64,000 nucleotides of DNA from Cavia porcellus (GCF_034190915.1 NW_026947493.1:42526501-42590500), one strand, 5' to 3'. Shown: positions 1 through 12,299, numbered from the stretch's first letter. Notes: generated from the letters alone by a model not told the origin. Numbers and translations are program-made.

Positions 1-592
1 CAGGCTGGTTTATGGCTGTGATGCTGAAAACTGACTTGTTCAGCCCACTGTGCTCTCTGTGCCTTATTTCAGCTTGAACTCAGCTCCTTGATTTCCTGCT
101 ATCTTGAATTTGGTTCCAGCTTACCTTGACACTGAGAGCTGCTGGATGGAGTCACCCTGAAGCTGCTTTGAGTTCTGAGCTCAGCTGGCCCCTCTCCAAG
201 ATGGCTACCAGCAAACCATCCTCTCCTGGATGTCTGAACCTGAGTAACTCATCAGTCACCGTAGTCTTTGATGTCCGCTACTCCATATACTGCTGCATTG
301 CTCCACAGATGCCTCCAGGGTCACCAGTAGCCATTGTGCCTCTGTAGGTTCAAGCCACTCCTCCCATGCAATGATTCAGGGCTCCAAGAGAAAATGCCAC
401 TTGCCACCTCCTTTGTTTTCATTAAAGTCTGTGTTCGCTCTCCCTATAGGCTTCAATTCTTGCTTTAGATCCTTGCTGGGTCCCAGGGACCAACTTCCCT
501 CTCCTTTTCCTCACATTGCTATATTCCAGTGTCTCAACACCAAATCCCATAGAGGACCTTTCTTCACCACTTTGCCATATTCCTGGAAGTCC
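1..592 (-). mobile_element. Antisense 5' UTR of an L1-like element, cut by window edge
   Basis: Read on the minus strand, the sequence starts near 590 with ACTTCCAGGAATATGG, which resembles the starts of the L1-like elements at 15902 and 17356. Further in, it aligns by eye with the 5' UTR of the element at 44790: both share the stretch that translates antisense as GFNS.FR.LLGP. No ORF1 is reached before the window edge, so the rest of the element lies upstream of base 1. The 73-94-residue open frames here are incidental reads through this non-coding leader. Confidence 0.6.
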
Positions 593-859
593 AGAGGACT
601 TCCAAATAGCTGGTCCAGAAATCAGCTTAGGTCCTTATTCTTCTTCTAAGCAAATCTCTGTTCTTACCTTCTTCTCCCATGTTCCACCACAAGGCTGCTC
701 CCATCAGAGCAGAGGAAAGGCAGCTGTGGTGAGCTGCAGTGATAGCTTCCTTACACAGCACTTAATTTTTAAAAAGCTAATGGCTTATACAATACACTAA
801 AAAATTAGTGATGAGAGTAATTGCACAAAAAATAATGGATTTTACTAAAATTATTTCTT

Positions 860-1230
860 TTTAAATTTTTTTATTTTAAAGAGAACAAAACCCAACAAAA
901 CAATTAAGTCAATCAAAACACAGCAGTGAAAGTGGTACAGAATTTCAAAACAGGACAATAGGAAATCAACAATAGATATCATAATATATCTTGCTATCTT
1001 CACAATAGTTGTCCATACTGTCAGACATAGCGAAATCAAACAAAACAAAATAGAATAAAACCAGTCAAAACATAACATTGAATAAAATAAAACAATAAAT
1101 CAGAACAAAACAAAACAATGAGAATAGTACTGCACATTGTTATCACGAAAATAGTTGCTCAGGTTACCAGACACAGAAGTAAAACCAAAACAGTAAAATA
1201 GAACAAAACATTCGATTTCAAAAACAAGAC
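860..1230 (-). repeat. 152-bp-unit array, antisense copy
   Basis: The reverse complement gives the TTTTGTTTTGACTGATTTTA / GATAACAAGA-type unit also found at 19371-20210 and 47281-47810. Anchor TTTGAAA (on the reverse strand) recurs at about 944 and 1217. The 273-base spacing suggests two units with a deletion of about 30 bases. Confidence 0.65.
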
Positions 1231-1498
1231 AGGAGGTAATCCCCCGGTTGACACAATGCACTCTGCATCCTCCAGGTAGATGCCCTTATTTCCAAACCCA
1301 GGCCCGCAGACTCGATCAAACAATATATGCATAGAGCTACTCTGTTTCCCTCAATTGCTATCATGTCACACTGAGTCCTTCAAATCAGTTCAGGGGTGGG
1401 GGATTCTACTGATTTTTCAGCCCATGCATTGGCTGGTTCACAGGAAGCCATAATTTTTCTGCTGGCTGGGGCTCTTTCCCATTGGCATGGCGGTGCTT
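860..1498 (-). mobile_element. Short composite retroposon (unique head plus 152-bp-unit tail) with 15-bp target duplication
   Basis: The insertion is flanked by an exact 15-base direct repeat, CTAAAATTATTTCTT, at 845-859 and 1499-1513. On the minus strand it has a head of about 265 bp (1498 to about 1232) with no recognised family. The head is followed by about 1.8 copies of the T-rich 152-bp unit (1230-870) and an A-rich tail next to the left duplication. The duplication and A-rich tail indicate target-primed reverse transcription. There is no coding capacity. It is probably a heavily shortened relative of the ORF2-less L1 derivatives elsewhere in the window. Confidence 0.7.
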
Positions 1499-1682
1499 CT
1501 AAAATTATTTCTTATTAAACTGACTTTAAAACACAACCTGTACTTTTTTAAAGCCACTACTATAGTCTCAGCTTATTAATACAAAAGTTCTTTTCATGGT
1601 GTTAAAGAACACTGACCTTAAACTGAAGGACTACTAGAACTGGAGGATTTAATTCTCTTTAGTTTTTGTTTGTTACTTTGTT

Positions 1683-1868
1683 TTGGTAGCACAAGGGATG
1701 GAACCCAGGGTCTGGCATATGATACATAAGTCCTGTGCCATTGAGCTATATACCATTGAGCTATATCCCCCTTTATTTTGGAGACAGAATTTCACTAAAT
1801 TGCCCAGACTGACCTAAAACTTGAAATCCTCCTGCCTCAGCTTTTGAGTCTGAACCACTATAGCCTGA
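1683..1868 (-). mobile_element. B1-dID-type dimeric SINE, antisense
   Basis: On the minus strand a B1 (7SL-derived) monomer lies at about 1868-1785, recognisable from CTCCTGCCTCAGC and a GAGACAGAATTTCACT segment. It is followed by an ID (tRNA-derived) monomer at about 1785-1683, with GAACCCAGGGTCTGGCAT in the B-box region. Within the ID part, the segment CCATTGAGCTATAT is duplicated (about 1739 and 1754). The copy is old and diverged. Confidence 0.7.
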
Positions 1869-1871
1869 TGT

Positions 1872-1945
1872 TATTTTTTCCCTCTCTTTCTTCCTTTCCC
1901 TGTGCCTCTTCCTCTCCCTCCTCCTCTTCCTTTCCTCTTCCTATA
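1872..1945 (+). repeat. Pyrimidine-rich low-complexity tract
   Basis: Nearly pure C/T sequence (CTTCC/CTCCC words) lies directly beside the antisense SINE. It is simple-sequence DNA with no coding signal. Confidence 0.75.
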
Positions 1946-4900
1946 TAATTTTCTTCATTATGATTAGCTGCTTCCCAAATTTCAGCCAGAAATCAGGATC
2001 TATGAAAAACAGCTGTTTATTCCTAGGCAACTAAAAAACCAACGCCCTCTAGAGGTGAAAATATTCTAAAATGTTCACACAAAAAAATAGTCTTGGGCTT
2101 TGCTACCTGTGTGTAAGTGACACACAAATGCCACCTTCAACTTAAAGAGCAACATTCAGGCGCTAAATTAGCACTCATTTAAGGTTTTTTCAATCAATAA
2201 GAACTTGATATCTTACAAAGTAGTCCCTTTCCTGACTTTTTATAAAACAACTTTGGCATTGTTTTAACAAGAGGTTAACTCGTGACTCAGTGCCTCTTAG
2301 CCCATATTAGGGAAAATGTGTAGATGTAAGGAGTGGCGAGCAATTAAATTTTCCCCTTTATTAATGCTGCATGGTCTTTCCAGCAGTTTCCAATCAACTA
2401 AATATTATTGGCCTCGAATCAAAAAGACAATCAAAAAGAACACACTCTGCAAGCTAAAAAACTATCATGTTTTCTTCATAGAAAATCCTGCTGGAAACAC
2501 TGGGAGAAGCTCCACAGCAATGTTGGTTGAGCCAAGCACCAACTGACGAAGGATGAAAAGTGGATGTGGCGCTTATTCTGGTATCACTGGGTGCCTTGTA
2601 ATAGCAACTGCACAGTCATGCATGTTTTATTCTCTCTTTGTTATGTTTTCCAGAGGGATAACCAGTTGGTGATAGAGTGACAAATGAAAAGTAACCTGAC
2701 TCCATTAACCTGCTTACCCCTGCCTGGGAATGATGGGAAGGAACAGCCTTTTGCTTTGAAAGAGTGGAACAGGTATGGAAGAGCTCCTTTCATTGTGTCG
2801 TTTTTATCTTTCTTTTCTCATCTAGTTCCAGGACAGTTGAAAACAGCAAACTGCTCCTGTTTGAGAACAGAATCGAAGTCCAGAAACAGGTACTGTAGTC
2901 ATCTGTAACATTTCTGACTGGCTCCATCTTCAGTTGCTGATTATGCAAACACTAATGCAATTAAGAGGCCATTATAAGCAAATAAGTAATCATACTAAGA
3001 ATGGTTACTTTTAAATACATGGTTGATATTTTGGATATAGGTGTAGTTTTTGCTCTACTAAGTAGATTTTTTTCATGAAGGAATCAGAGAAATAATGGCA
3101 AAATAGTACAGTATGTTGGTTTCCCCAGTGACAGCCATTAAACTGTGTTTGATGTGTTTAAGGAGTTATTATTCTCTTCTACCTCCATTTTCTCAGTAAT
3201 GAAGGGATCCTGCTAAGTTTGATTTTTTTTCCCACTTTTCAAAATTCACATAGTAGATACAGTTGGAGCTTCCTTCACTTTTAAAGGAAAATTTGATCTC
3301 AACATGAAAAATTTAGAACACCATTCTTAGGACTTCTGGAATTAGAATTTTAAAATTATTTATTTTGACTTAATGCTTGTTATCATCAGGATGTTGTACA
3401 TTCTTTCAATAACTTTTACCCAGAAATAGGTGAACAGCATATGACTTAGTAGTGACTGTCAGTGGTCAATGCTTTAAGAAATTGTAATATTAATGACATG
3501 ATAATGCAGCTGTAATGTAATTGAAACTCAGAAGACTATTGTGTGATCAAAAGTAAATTATTTAATGACTTTACATGGAAACAGCCCATTGAATAGCTTA
3601 TAGATGAGAGCCTATGACTAATGAAGAATTAACTTTCACATAGGAATATTAGAATTGGAACAACTAAAAAAAATTCATATTACTATAATTGTACTTTACA
3701 TAAAGTCTTAAATAAGGTTATGGATTCATTTTTATTTAAAGTTGTTTAGGAAGAATTTTTATAGCATATCTTAAATACTGCTCTGCAGTCAGTATATCTC
3801 AGGGACTAATACAATTTTGTACACTGAGTTTCAACATATTATTCTATGGTTTCTGACACTAAATGTCATCTAAATAAATAATATAGAGAGAGTCTGGTTT
3901 CTAGCTCATCAAGGAGATAAAAGTGTATTGTGGCTTGACCCACAAACAATTTTAGTCTTTTTGTTTATGTTTAAGTCTATAGAATCTGTTAACTAGCAAC
4001 TACATTGACAAATTTCTTATGTTCCAATATAATGCAAATTTTTAAAAAAGCATCTTCTTTTTAAAGGAGAATAGGATAAATGACAATAAACACTGAAGTT
4101 CTCATGCCACTTATTGTGGGTAATAATGCACATAAAAGTATTAGTTGGTTACAGGATTTCACTTAACACAAATAAAATATAATAATGTTGTTATATTTCT
4201 AAATGAAGTACTAACTTGGAAAAGAACAAATCTAAGGAAAAACTTGTGACTAAGTATTTGTGAGTATGAGTGTCTATGTCTGAAACTGAGAAGTGGAATC
4301 TGCCTTTTTTTTTCCATCAGAAAGGGTAGTATACAAAAGCAGGGTCCTAAAGCAGGGACACATCAATCCCAGACTGCTTCCAGAATTATTCTCTGGAAGG
4401 GCTTAATGTAGCCTCCCATTAAGCCCATATCCCTTATTCTGCACCTGGGATAAATTTGAAGGAGGCAACTTTAGAAAAAAAATGTACTAAGGCCTTTGTT
4501 AGGCTCGCTAGGGTGCCACAGTCAAAAGAAGAAAGGATACTGGACCTGGTACTAGCACCCTAACCACTAGGAACCTCAGTGTCATCTGTGTAAATGTTAA
4601 TGTTGAGGATGCTTTACTCATAGGTATTGGTATACCTAGTACAAATGATGCCTAATAAGTCTAATGCATCCCATTCCCATCACCAACCTAGTCAGCAGAA
4701 AAAAAGAAAGAGCCCAGAGCTTTGGAATGGAGAGGGAAGAGAGTTTTGTTTTGTTTTAATTTTTTCACAGGTGGCAGGAGCAAGTTTAACAAAGATTAAA
4801 AGGGTGCAGAACTATGGATGATGTGGTTTCCAGAACTCAGTATAGCCAGGGCCATCCAGAGATGCCTCAGGTGTTTTTGACTCAGTAGCCAGGAATGTTT

Positions 4901-6018
4901 GTTTTTATCTGGCTCGCAGACTGGGCTCACAACAGAAGTTCCTAAGTTCTTATATAAGCTGTTTCCTAATTCCCCTTTGGAAATTCCCTTTAGTCTGTGT
5001 GCAGAACTAGTGGCTGCCTTTAGGCAAGTCACCCCACAGCCCTTAGATCCCATTGTACCCTCCATCTCTTGATTTGGGGGTCAGTTTTAGGGCTGGGTTG
5101 CACTGGTTGAGTGTTACCACTCTTCAGGGTTCTTGAGAGGAATAAATGCAGTAACACATGTGAAAGTGATTTGTTAATTGTAAGACATCTACAAATATCA
5201 AATATTTCACAGTGTGGCACACTGCAAAAACATAGACTAGAATTTAATATATCTGAATTTTAGGCTCATCTGTGTCAACCTGAGAAAGTTAGTTTACTTG
5301 CATTAGAGTCAGTTTCCTCATCTGTAAAATGAGACAGCAATGTGCTTTTACCCCTGGTAGGTTACCAGATAGTAGTTTTCTAAGATCCTTCATAAGGTGG
5401 CATTAATCATCATATTATAAATTTATCATGATTAAAACAGGAAAAGAATGTTTGGTCCCTAGCGTGATAGGCTTGAGCAGCTGATTTGGGCAGCACTCAG
5501 AGCAGGCATTGCTGAAGGCCAGATGTCTTACGCCATGTTTAGTTTATATATTTTGTGTTTGTATACTCCATTTGTATTTTTTATGAAGGGAAACAGTTAT
5601 CCTGGGGATCAGATCATTTCCATCAATCTATGGCTTTATGCCCTCCTTGTGGGCAGAGCTCAGGAAGCAGCAAATCATCTGACTGCCAGTTGACTCACTC
5701 ACCGAGAGATGTTATTGTCATTGGGCCAGTGCGAGAGCAGAGAATCAGTCTATTCTTTTCCTCAGTGGACAGCTACATACAAGTTAAGTCAAAATTACAC
5801 AGTGGCTTGATAAACATGGATTCCCATGGATCAAATGCTTAAGAACATCAAGATGAAATTGCCAGATAAGTTTCTCTTGCATAGAGATGTTTACCCAGTG
5901 GACAAATCTTTAGACTCTTTTTCTTCTCAATAGTGCTTAAGTGGCTCAGCCACATTTGCCTCTGAATTTGTTTTCCTATGCATGTCCAGGTCTAAGCACT
6001 CAAAATAAAATTTCAGAA
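1946..6018. other. Unassigned non-coding sequence upstream of the first DNAJC5B coding exon
   Basis: No exon, tRNA or clear repeat is recognised except a weak MIR-like 3' segment at about 5290-5345 (TTTCCTCATCTGTAAAATGA). Open frames of 60-95 codons occur at chance level, lack splice-compatible context and show no recognisable domain. There is no CpG-rich stretch that would mark a housekeeping promoter. An upstream non-coding DNAJC5B exon could lie here, but I cannot identify one. Confidence 0.5.
5270..5375 (+). mobile_element. MIR SINE fragment
   Basis: It contains the conserved MIR core-to-3' motif TTTCCTCATCTGTAAAATGA at about 5310-5331, preceded by a degraded core. It is an ancient mammal-wide repeat with no detectable ends. 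Confidence 0.6.
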
Positions 6019-6085
6019 GGGCTGGGAATGTACCTCAGTATGAGTCTTGGGTTTGATTTCTAGTACTGAAAAAAAAGGCCTATGT
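6019..6085 (+). mobile_element. ID-type SINE monomer
   Basis: GGGCTGGGAATGTACCTCAG is a degraded tRNA A-box region. GGGTTTGATTTCTAGTACTG is a degraded B-box region, followed by an A-run. About 65 bp is the size of an ID monomer. Confidence 0.65.
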
Positions 6086-6239
6086 TGCCATGAAGACCTA
6101 TGTACTCAGATAAAGGAGAACTAGCTAGCTAGTAGGAAAATTATCTACTATAATTACTTCTGGTCAAAATGACTCAAAAGGTACTTGTTAAAATGCCTAG
6201 ATAACATCTAATTTCAAGGACTCTGAATTATCATGTTGA

Positions 6240-6512
6240 TGGAATTTAATTATTTAAATTGACAAATTGTATATATTTATAATATGCAGTATATTTTGAT
6301 ATAGATACATTATAGAATGGCTAAATTGAGCTTAGCACATCCATTATCACACATATTAACCTTTTTATGGTGACAACAGCTAAAATCTACTTTCTTAGGA
6401 CTTATAAGGACTAAAATGCATGATGATTAACTATAGCCACCATGCTTTACAAGAACTCTTCCTATCCAACTGAAAGTTTATGTCTTTTGACATCTGTAGT
6501 CTTCTTGACTAC
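6240..6512 (+). mobile_element. Old L1 3' UTR fragment
   Basis: The segment from about 6265 (TTGTATATATTTATAATATG) through GAATGGCTAAATTGAGCTTA to the CTATAGCCACCATGCTTTAC block matches, from memory, the 3' UTR of ancient mammalian L1M-type elements. There is no ORF and no flanking duplication. Confidence 0.7.
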
Positions 6513-7339
6513 AGTACACTCTCTGAATGGCACCCTATGCTGTCTGGTATAAAAATAGTTGCCTTTTTTCTTTGAGCTTGCTATGTCCTGCATATATTAC
6601 ATGCCTTATTTCTAAAACTCTAAGATAGTCTTAGGGTAGAGCGGTATTATTCCTACGCTTAGGTGAAGATACTAATACTAAATTGTAGATAAAGGATGCC
6701 CCCAAAGTGTGCTTTTGTCTTTGAGGGTTCAAAAGCCATACACAGCAGGCAAACAGGCCAATCACCTAACCTTTTCTGAATAGACTGCAGGAGTAAGGTA
6801 GGCTCTAGAGGTAGGCAGTTCTGGGACTTGATACCTGCAGAGAAGCTCTAACCTAAGTCCCAGAAGAGATCAGGAATGTTCTATTGATACTTAAAAAAAA
6901 AAAAGGTAGGGGGGGGGGTTATTTTAACTCGTCCTCACTGGCCAGCTCAATAGAGGTGGAATAAAATTGCTGGATAAATTTGGAAAATATACAAAAAGAA
7001 GTTACACAAATTTGACCCAAAGTAAAATGAAAAACTTAAATTTGCCTAAGTTTTAAGGATCAATTCTTAACACTTCTGAATCAGCCATGTGTTTAAGTAG
7101 CATTGTCTTCAGTTTGTGGATGAAGCCGTATTTCATTTGGGTGTGTCTGTCAGTCTCATTTGACCCCAATTGGAAGTTTTGGCTCTCTTAACAGTTTTCT
7201 CCCTTCATTTTGCAGCAGCGCACAAATATACTTCATATCGTCATTTTACGAAAGTTTAAAAATGAACCATCTTGCCCCTTTAGAGAGAGGAATTTAGAGT
7301 GCATAACTTTTATGACTATTTTTCCCCTTGGTTTTTCAG
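6513..7339. other. Unassigned sequence immediately upstream of the first coding exon
   Basis: No repeat is firmly recognised apart from an A-run next to a G-run at about 6891-6918. The last 20 bases form a good polypyrimidine tract and AG (TTTTTCCCCTTGGTTTTTCAG) for the exon at 7340. Confidence 0.5.
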
Positions 7340-7348
7340 CTTGAGAAA

Positions 7349-7467
7349 ATGGCACGTAATCTACCTAAAGAAAGACAGCGATCTATGTCAACGACTGGAG
7401 AAACTCTATATGAAATTCTTGGTCTTCATAAGGGAGCATCAAATGAAGAGATTAAGAAAACCTACAG
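7349..7467 (+). CDS. DNAJC5B: DNAJC5B coding exon 1: N-terminus and start of J domain
   Basis: The exon spans 7340-7467. Its acceptor CAG ends at 7339 and its donor CAG|GTACTG starts at 7468. The first ATG at 7349 has a purine-rich GAGAAA context and follows only nine bases of 5' UTR in this exon, so a non-coding leader exon lies upstream. It encodes 39 residues plus two bases of residue 40 (phase 2). They begin [20 protein letters not shown] and run through [19 protein letters not shown], which is J-domain helix I and the start of helix II. The RQRSMST stretch corresponds to the phosphorylated RQRSLST stretch of the paralogue CSP-alpha. DNAJC5B is the testis-enriched cysteine string protein, a membrane-anchored Hsc70 co-chaperone. 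Identity rests on near-perfect agreement with the family over all three exons. The alternative, DNAJC5 itself, has a shorter N-terminus. Confidence 0.95.
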
Positions 7468-7499
7468 GTACTGATGAGCTTCACTAGTGATATTTCCTA

Positions 7500-9420
7500 T
7501 GCTACTAGAGGTGGTTATTTTGTGAATGGCAAGTAGCTCTAGTTAAAGACATAAGCTTCTTGCTAAGATCAAGTCAACTTATTTTGGTCCCCATGTTCCT
7601 TGCTCTGCAACATAAGCAATTCAGAGTAAACAGTAATGATTTTATAAAAGAATTATCTGGTGATACTGATGGAGAGGAAATAAATGTATCTCCCAACCTG
7701 CCAGATATCAGATATGCTGAGTTCACATTTCCCAAAATCAAAGAATGAATTCTGAAGAACAATAGAAGTTAAGAGTAAGAAAATTTACTGAGTAGTAGAA
7801 ATACCTCCTCAGAGATAGGTGGGGTTCTAAGTGGGTTGCCACATGCTGGCACATGTGTTTCTTGCACATACAGAGCAAGTTTTATAGAGCAAAATCATGA
7901 GTAGATACAAAGTCATGAGGTGGGACAAAACTCTGATCAACCAACATGGTGACATGTTTAGTTGTTTAAGTAATATTGATCCAATAGCAAGCAAGTCAGG
8001 GAGCAAGAATACACAGACAGAACAAGGACCTTTTCAGGAGGAGACTAACCAGACTAGCCACCCCCTGGGGCAACTGCTATTAATGTTAATTTGTTGTTAA
8101 TCTCTCTGGAAGGTATGTAGGCCTGGTCATTCTGTCTGTATTTTGAGGCTTGTCTTCCAACAGATGCATCTCTAGCCATAATTGTAATGTAAGCCCAACC
8201 CTGTCTGACAGCCTACAATATTTCACCTAATGTAGTTATCTATAATTATACCAAATCTTAGGAAAGGATAGCCAGTGTTCTAGGTTAAACAGAGGGAAAA
8301 AAAAACGGGGGGGGGGAGGGAAGAAGGGAGCGGGAGGGAGAGAGAAAACAGGAAGGAAGAGAGAGAGACACAGAGAGATAATCAAGTACCATCAATAGCT
8401 GTAATTTAACCTATGTGATACATTTCTAAATATGGTAGAGGGATATTTCCTCCCCTTCATTCTGTCCTTGATAAAGAAGATTTATCATTATTACTATCTT
8501 GTAAACTATACTATTTAAGTCCTTAAGTTTGATATTTTCTGATTTAAAACTAAGTAAGCTACATTTCATATCTAATTTAATACTAAGTAAGCTACATTAA
8601 AAAAAAGTTTAATTTTCTAAGAATATATTTATAATTTATTGGACAAAACTTACAAATTATGAAAACAGCAACATTTATTCATAATTCTACCCTAGAAATA
8701 ATTGCTTCTGATATTTTATCTCCTTCATCTTTTTTAGAGAAGATATTTGAAATTTAAACTGAATTCACCTATGTTCTCCAAATATATTTTTAATAAATCT
8801 GATAATGAAAATATTTTGATCGTAATATAATTTTTAATGTTTGCAGCCTTTGGTTTTTGTCTAATTTATTTCATTATTTTATAAGCCACCATTTAGCATA
8901 CAAGTTCTTTTAGTTTTTTCCTATACTTAATATTCTTATGCATAAATCATGATGCCTATTTCCAATTACTTGCTTATTAAAGAACAAAGCTATGCCCTAA
9001 TAGGAAAAAGTTAAATCAAAATATAATTTTAATGTTACTTCTTGATTTCATTTTGAGTTTTTTTAATTTATCAGTTTTTAAATGTATATAAATTAAAAAT
9101 TTTAACAGACAAATTTGTTAGTCATTTCCTTTATAACTCCTGCTTTGCCTGTCACAGTTAAAACATATCTCCCAATTATAATTCATAAAATGTTAATTTC
9201 TATCTAATACATTTATAATTTTGGCTTTATGCTAAATCTTTGGCTCATCTGGAGTTTTGTTTTAATCTAAAAAATGAAGTTATTTTTGCATATCACTAGC
9301 CCACAATATTTACTGTTATCCATTGTTATCTATTATGCAATGGAAAATTCTTTGGCCTTGTACTGAGTTTCACCATGTGGGAAACTCTGAAACTTGAAAT
9401 GCTTTCAAAAAGCTTGAATT
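7500..9420. other. Intron sequence without a recognised gene
   Basis: The stretch 7750-8220 looks like an old interspersed repeat or LTR-like sequence (GC-richer, non-coding) that I cannot assign. From 8400 to 9420 the DNA is AT-rich with no recognised feature. Short open frames at 7560-7760 and 7897-8100 have no recognisable domain. Confidence 0.45.
8294..8380 (+). repeat. Purine-rich tract with G-quadruplex-type runs
   Basis: G/A-only sequence contains a run of ten G at 8307-8316 followed by GGG at 8318, 8326, 8332 and 8336, then GA/GGAA repeats. Spacing of five G-runs with short loops satisfies the usual G-quadruplex pattern on the + strand. Confidence 0.7.
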
Positions 9421-9572
9421 GGCCAGGCATGGTGGCACAAACCTGTAACTCCATCACTTGGAGGCTGAGGCAGGAGGATCACTGAAATTTTGAGACCAGT
9501 CTGGATTACAAAATCAGTTCAAGATCAGCCTGAACCAAATAGTAAAACCCTTTCTTCAAGAAGACAAAAAGA
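9421..9572 (+). mobile_element. B1-type SINE
   Basis: GCCAGGCATGGTGGCACAAA at the 5' end and GAGGCTGAGGCAGGAGGATC are the 7SL-derived A/B-box region. A tandem repeat of the AGACCAGTCTGG/GATCAGCCTGA segment follows, then an A-rich tail. It is a moderately diverged sense-strand copy. Confidence 0.8.
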
Positions 9573-10574
9573 AGCAAACAGGAGCTTGTATTGAAGGATA
9601 AATGCCAATAGCATAAACAGTCATTTGGATCCAAAGAGTTGTGTAAAAATGGTAAGTTCTAATATTGATCTTCTAGTTTATATTTTACTTAAGAAAAGAG
9701 AACATTTTTGTGTCATTTTGCCTTAGAATTATCAAGAAGGAAGTCTACTAGGAGAGGCCCAGGTGCCTGTTGGTGGCTGTCTTTGTCTGAAGGTGATTCC
9801 ACTGTTTTCTTGAGGCTTTAGGCCGAGCTATTACGTTAGGGCTTTGTCATGAGAATGGAAGTGAGTACATTGTAAGCTTAATACCTCTAAAAATGCTACT
9901 CAAACAAGGAGAAAAAAATTATATCCACTACCTTGTGATTCTTAAAAAACTTGCTTCACTTTACAAATGTGATTTTAATTGTCTTTATTAATTTTTTTAA
10001 CCTAAAATTTCAGGTCATGTCCTAATTAAGTCATCAATTATGCTGAGTTGTTTGCGAGTTTAATAATTACAACAAAGTCATTTCATGTAATCAGTGTCTT
10101 GCTATTAATTTTGTTTTAATGTCATATAAACATTATTTTTCAACTGATTAGGATACTAGTATGCTGCCAAAAGCATCTACTTCTATCTAAATTGCACATT
10201 TATATTCTGCAAGTTATTCAAAATGTATGAGCAAGCTTCAAATCCACTGAGAATATTACTTCTATATTCAAGGATCTGGATCACAGCAGTGACAACATAG
10301 TGAAATTAAAACACTGAAATTTAATAAAATTACCAACTGTTGAATCCATAAGCTGCTTAACCTCTGTTATCTTTGGTTGTCTTCTGGGAATTATAAGGTT
10401 TTCTGTTTTACATTTTATTTTTATATTTACTTTACTAAAATTAGAGCATATAAAGAGGTATACCAAAAAAATCTCTCTTACCTCTTATACCCCCAGTAAC
10501 TTCAGAGAAATACTGTTAACTCTTCAGGTACCATCTAAAAGATTTTATGCTTATATGAGTAGACATAAAGAACT
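9573..10574. other. AT-rich intron sequence, nothing recognised
   Basis: No repeat family, RNA gene or splice-bounded exon is recognised. Long T- and A-rich stretches occur without periodicity. Confidence 0.4.
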
Positions 10575-11857
10575 TCATTCTAGGCAAGAAGGCATAGACT
10601 TATCTCTCCCTGTGCCTCCCTGCTAAGCATGACCAAAATTCTTGGCAATAACATGAGACCATAAAAAGAGAACTTAAAAATTAGAAAGGGAAGGTCAATT
10701 GATTGGGGTCCTCAGGACCAAAAGAACAATATAGTCGCAATTCTCATTTTTATAACTTCACTACCTCCATCCATCAGCAAGTGAATAGGCTCGTTCTTCC
10801 TTCAGTTTGGCCAAGGATCCTGCCCACAGAAGTAGCAAGAGGTGTTACGTGAAAGCTGTCCTAACAACAATGGGCCAGAAGAACTGCTTTTGTTTCTCAG
10901 GAGCTTGAGGCTACTCTCTTCCTCCCAGAGACTTCACTTAATAGTGGCCACCCCGGAAGGAGATTCTGCCTCAGTAGGCACCAAGCCCAGGAAGTACTTT
11001 TAGTCCATTTCAGCTCCTTCAGCAAGGACTGTGGGTGCCTCACAGGAAGGAGAGAAACCATGCAGACCAAAATAGAACCATAACACCTCAGAAAACTAGT
11101 AACCTAGTCATAAAAGTAATGTAGGACCTTGCTAAACCTAAGAGTGGTGACTACCGATTAAAATACAAGATTTAAATAGAATCCAAAATAGAAATATCTA
11201 ATACAATAAAATTACCTGTCATAAAAAGAACCAATAAAATCACAACTTGAATGAGAAAGATTATCATTTGATTCCTACACTGACATGATACAAATCTTTT
11301 AAAAGATTCAAGTAATTACCAAAAAAATCTTGAAGCAAGTGAAAACATAGAAAATCTTAATGTTGTTTTAAAAACAAATAGAGTCCTAGAACTGAGAAAT
11401 AATGAAATTAATACTAATGGGATGAGCTAAACAATGCAGCAGAAATGAAAGAGAACAGAAGAAAGTTGAGGATAGAGCAGTAGAATTAATTGAGTCTGAC
11501 AATAAAGAAAAAATAAACTGAAAATGAGTAGAGTCTCAGAAACCTACGGGACACTTGTAACTTTGGGGTCCTAGATGAGGTTGAGAAAAAATATAAAATA
11601 CAAAGAGCACTCAAAAATTAATAGGTGAAATTCCCTGAAATTCTGCAAAAGATATAAACTTAAACTCAAAAACTGGATGAATTAGATTAGGAAAAACCCA
11701 AAGAAATATATGTCAAACACAATGTAATCAAAATTCTAAGAACTAAAATCAAAACAGCCTGAAAGCAGCCAGAGAGAAATAATACAATATCTATAGGGAT
11801 AAAATAATTCAAACCAATACCTATACGGATAAAATAATTCAAATGACAGTACAGTTC

Positions 11858-11979
11858 CTTTTTTTTTTTTTTTTTTTTTTTATTGGTACCAGGGATCAAA
11901 CTCTTGATCACGCACTTGCAAGGCAAGGACATATGCCTGCTGAGCTAAATGCTCAGCCCTAAGCTAAGTCCCCAGTCCA
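11858..11979 (-). mobile_element. tRNA-like ID-type SINE, antisense
   Basis: A poly-T run (minus-strand A tail) at about 11859-11881 is followed by TTGGTACCAGGGATCAAACT (antisense B box) and CTGCTGAGCTAAATGCTCAG (antisense A-box end). Flanking duplications ACAGTACAGTTC (11846-11857) and ACAGTATAGTTC (11980-11991) differ at one base. The last 30 bases (AAGCTAAGTCCCCAG) look like a partial second copy of the element's 5' end. Confidence 0.85.
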
Positions 11980-12215
11980 ACAGTATAGTTCTCATCTGAA
12001 GCAACAGAGGCCAGAAGAAGATGGACATAATTTTCAAGCGCTGAAGGAAAAGAAATGTCAGCTGCAAACTCAGTATCTGGCTAAACTGTATTTCAGGAAT
12101 TAAAGGGAAATTAATTCTCAGATAAATCTGAAAGAATTATTATCTAGCAGATCTACTCTTAAACCACGGCTTAAGGAAGATCTATTCTTAAAGAATGACT
12201 TAAATTCTCTAAAAA

Positions 12216-12299
12216 GCCGAGGATTTAGCTCAGCAGGGTAAGGTTCCTGCCTGGCAGGCATTAGGTCATGAATTCAGTTCCTGGTACCAAAAAAAAAAA
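12216..12299 (+). mobile_element. tRNA-like ID-type SINE
   Basis: GCCGAGGATTTAGCTCAGCA is the tRNA-like start with A box. ATGAATTCAGTTCCTGGTAC is the degraded B box, followed by an A tail of about 14. An imperfect flanking duplication is present: AAATTCTCTAAAAAG before and AAATCTCCAAAAG after. Confidence 0.8.

Noticed and set aside
126..800. Overlapping plus-strand open frames near the window start
   Set aside because: They are explained as antisense reads through an L1-like 5' UTR whose minus-strand start is near 590.
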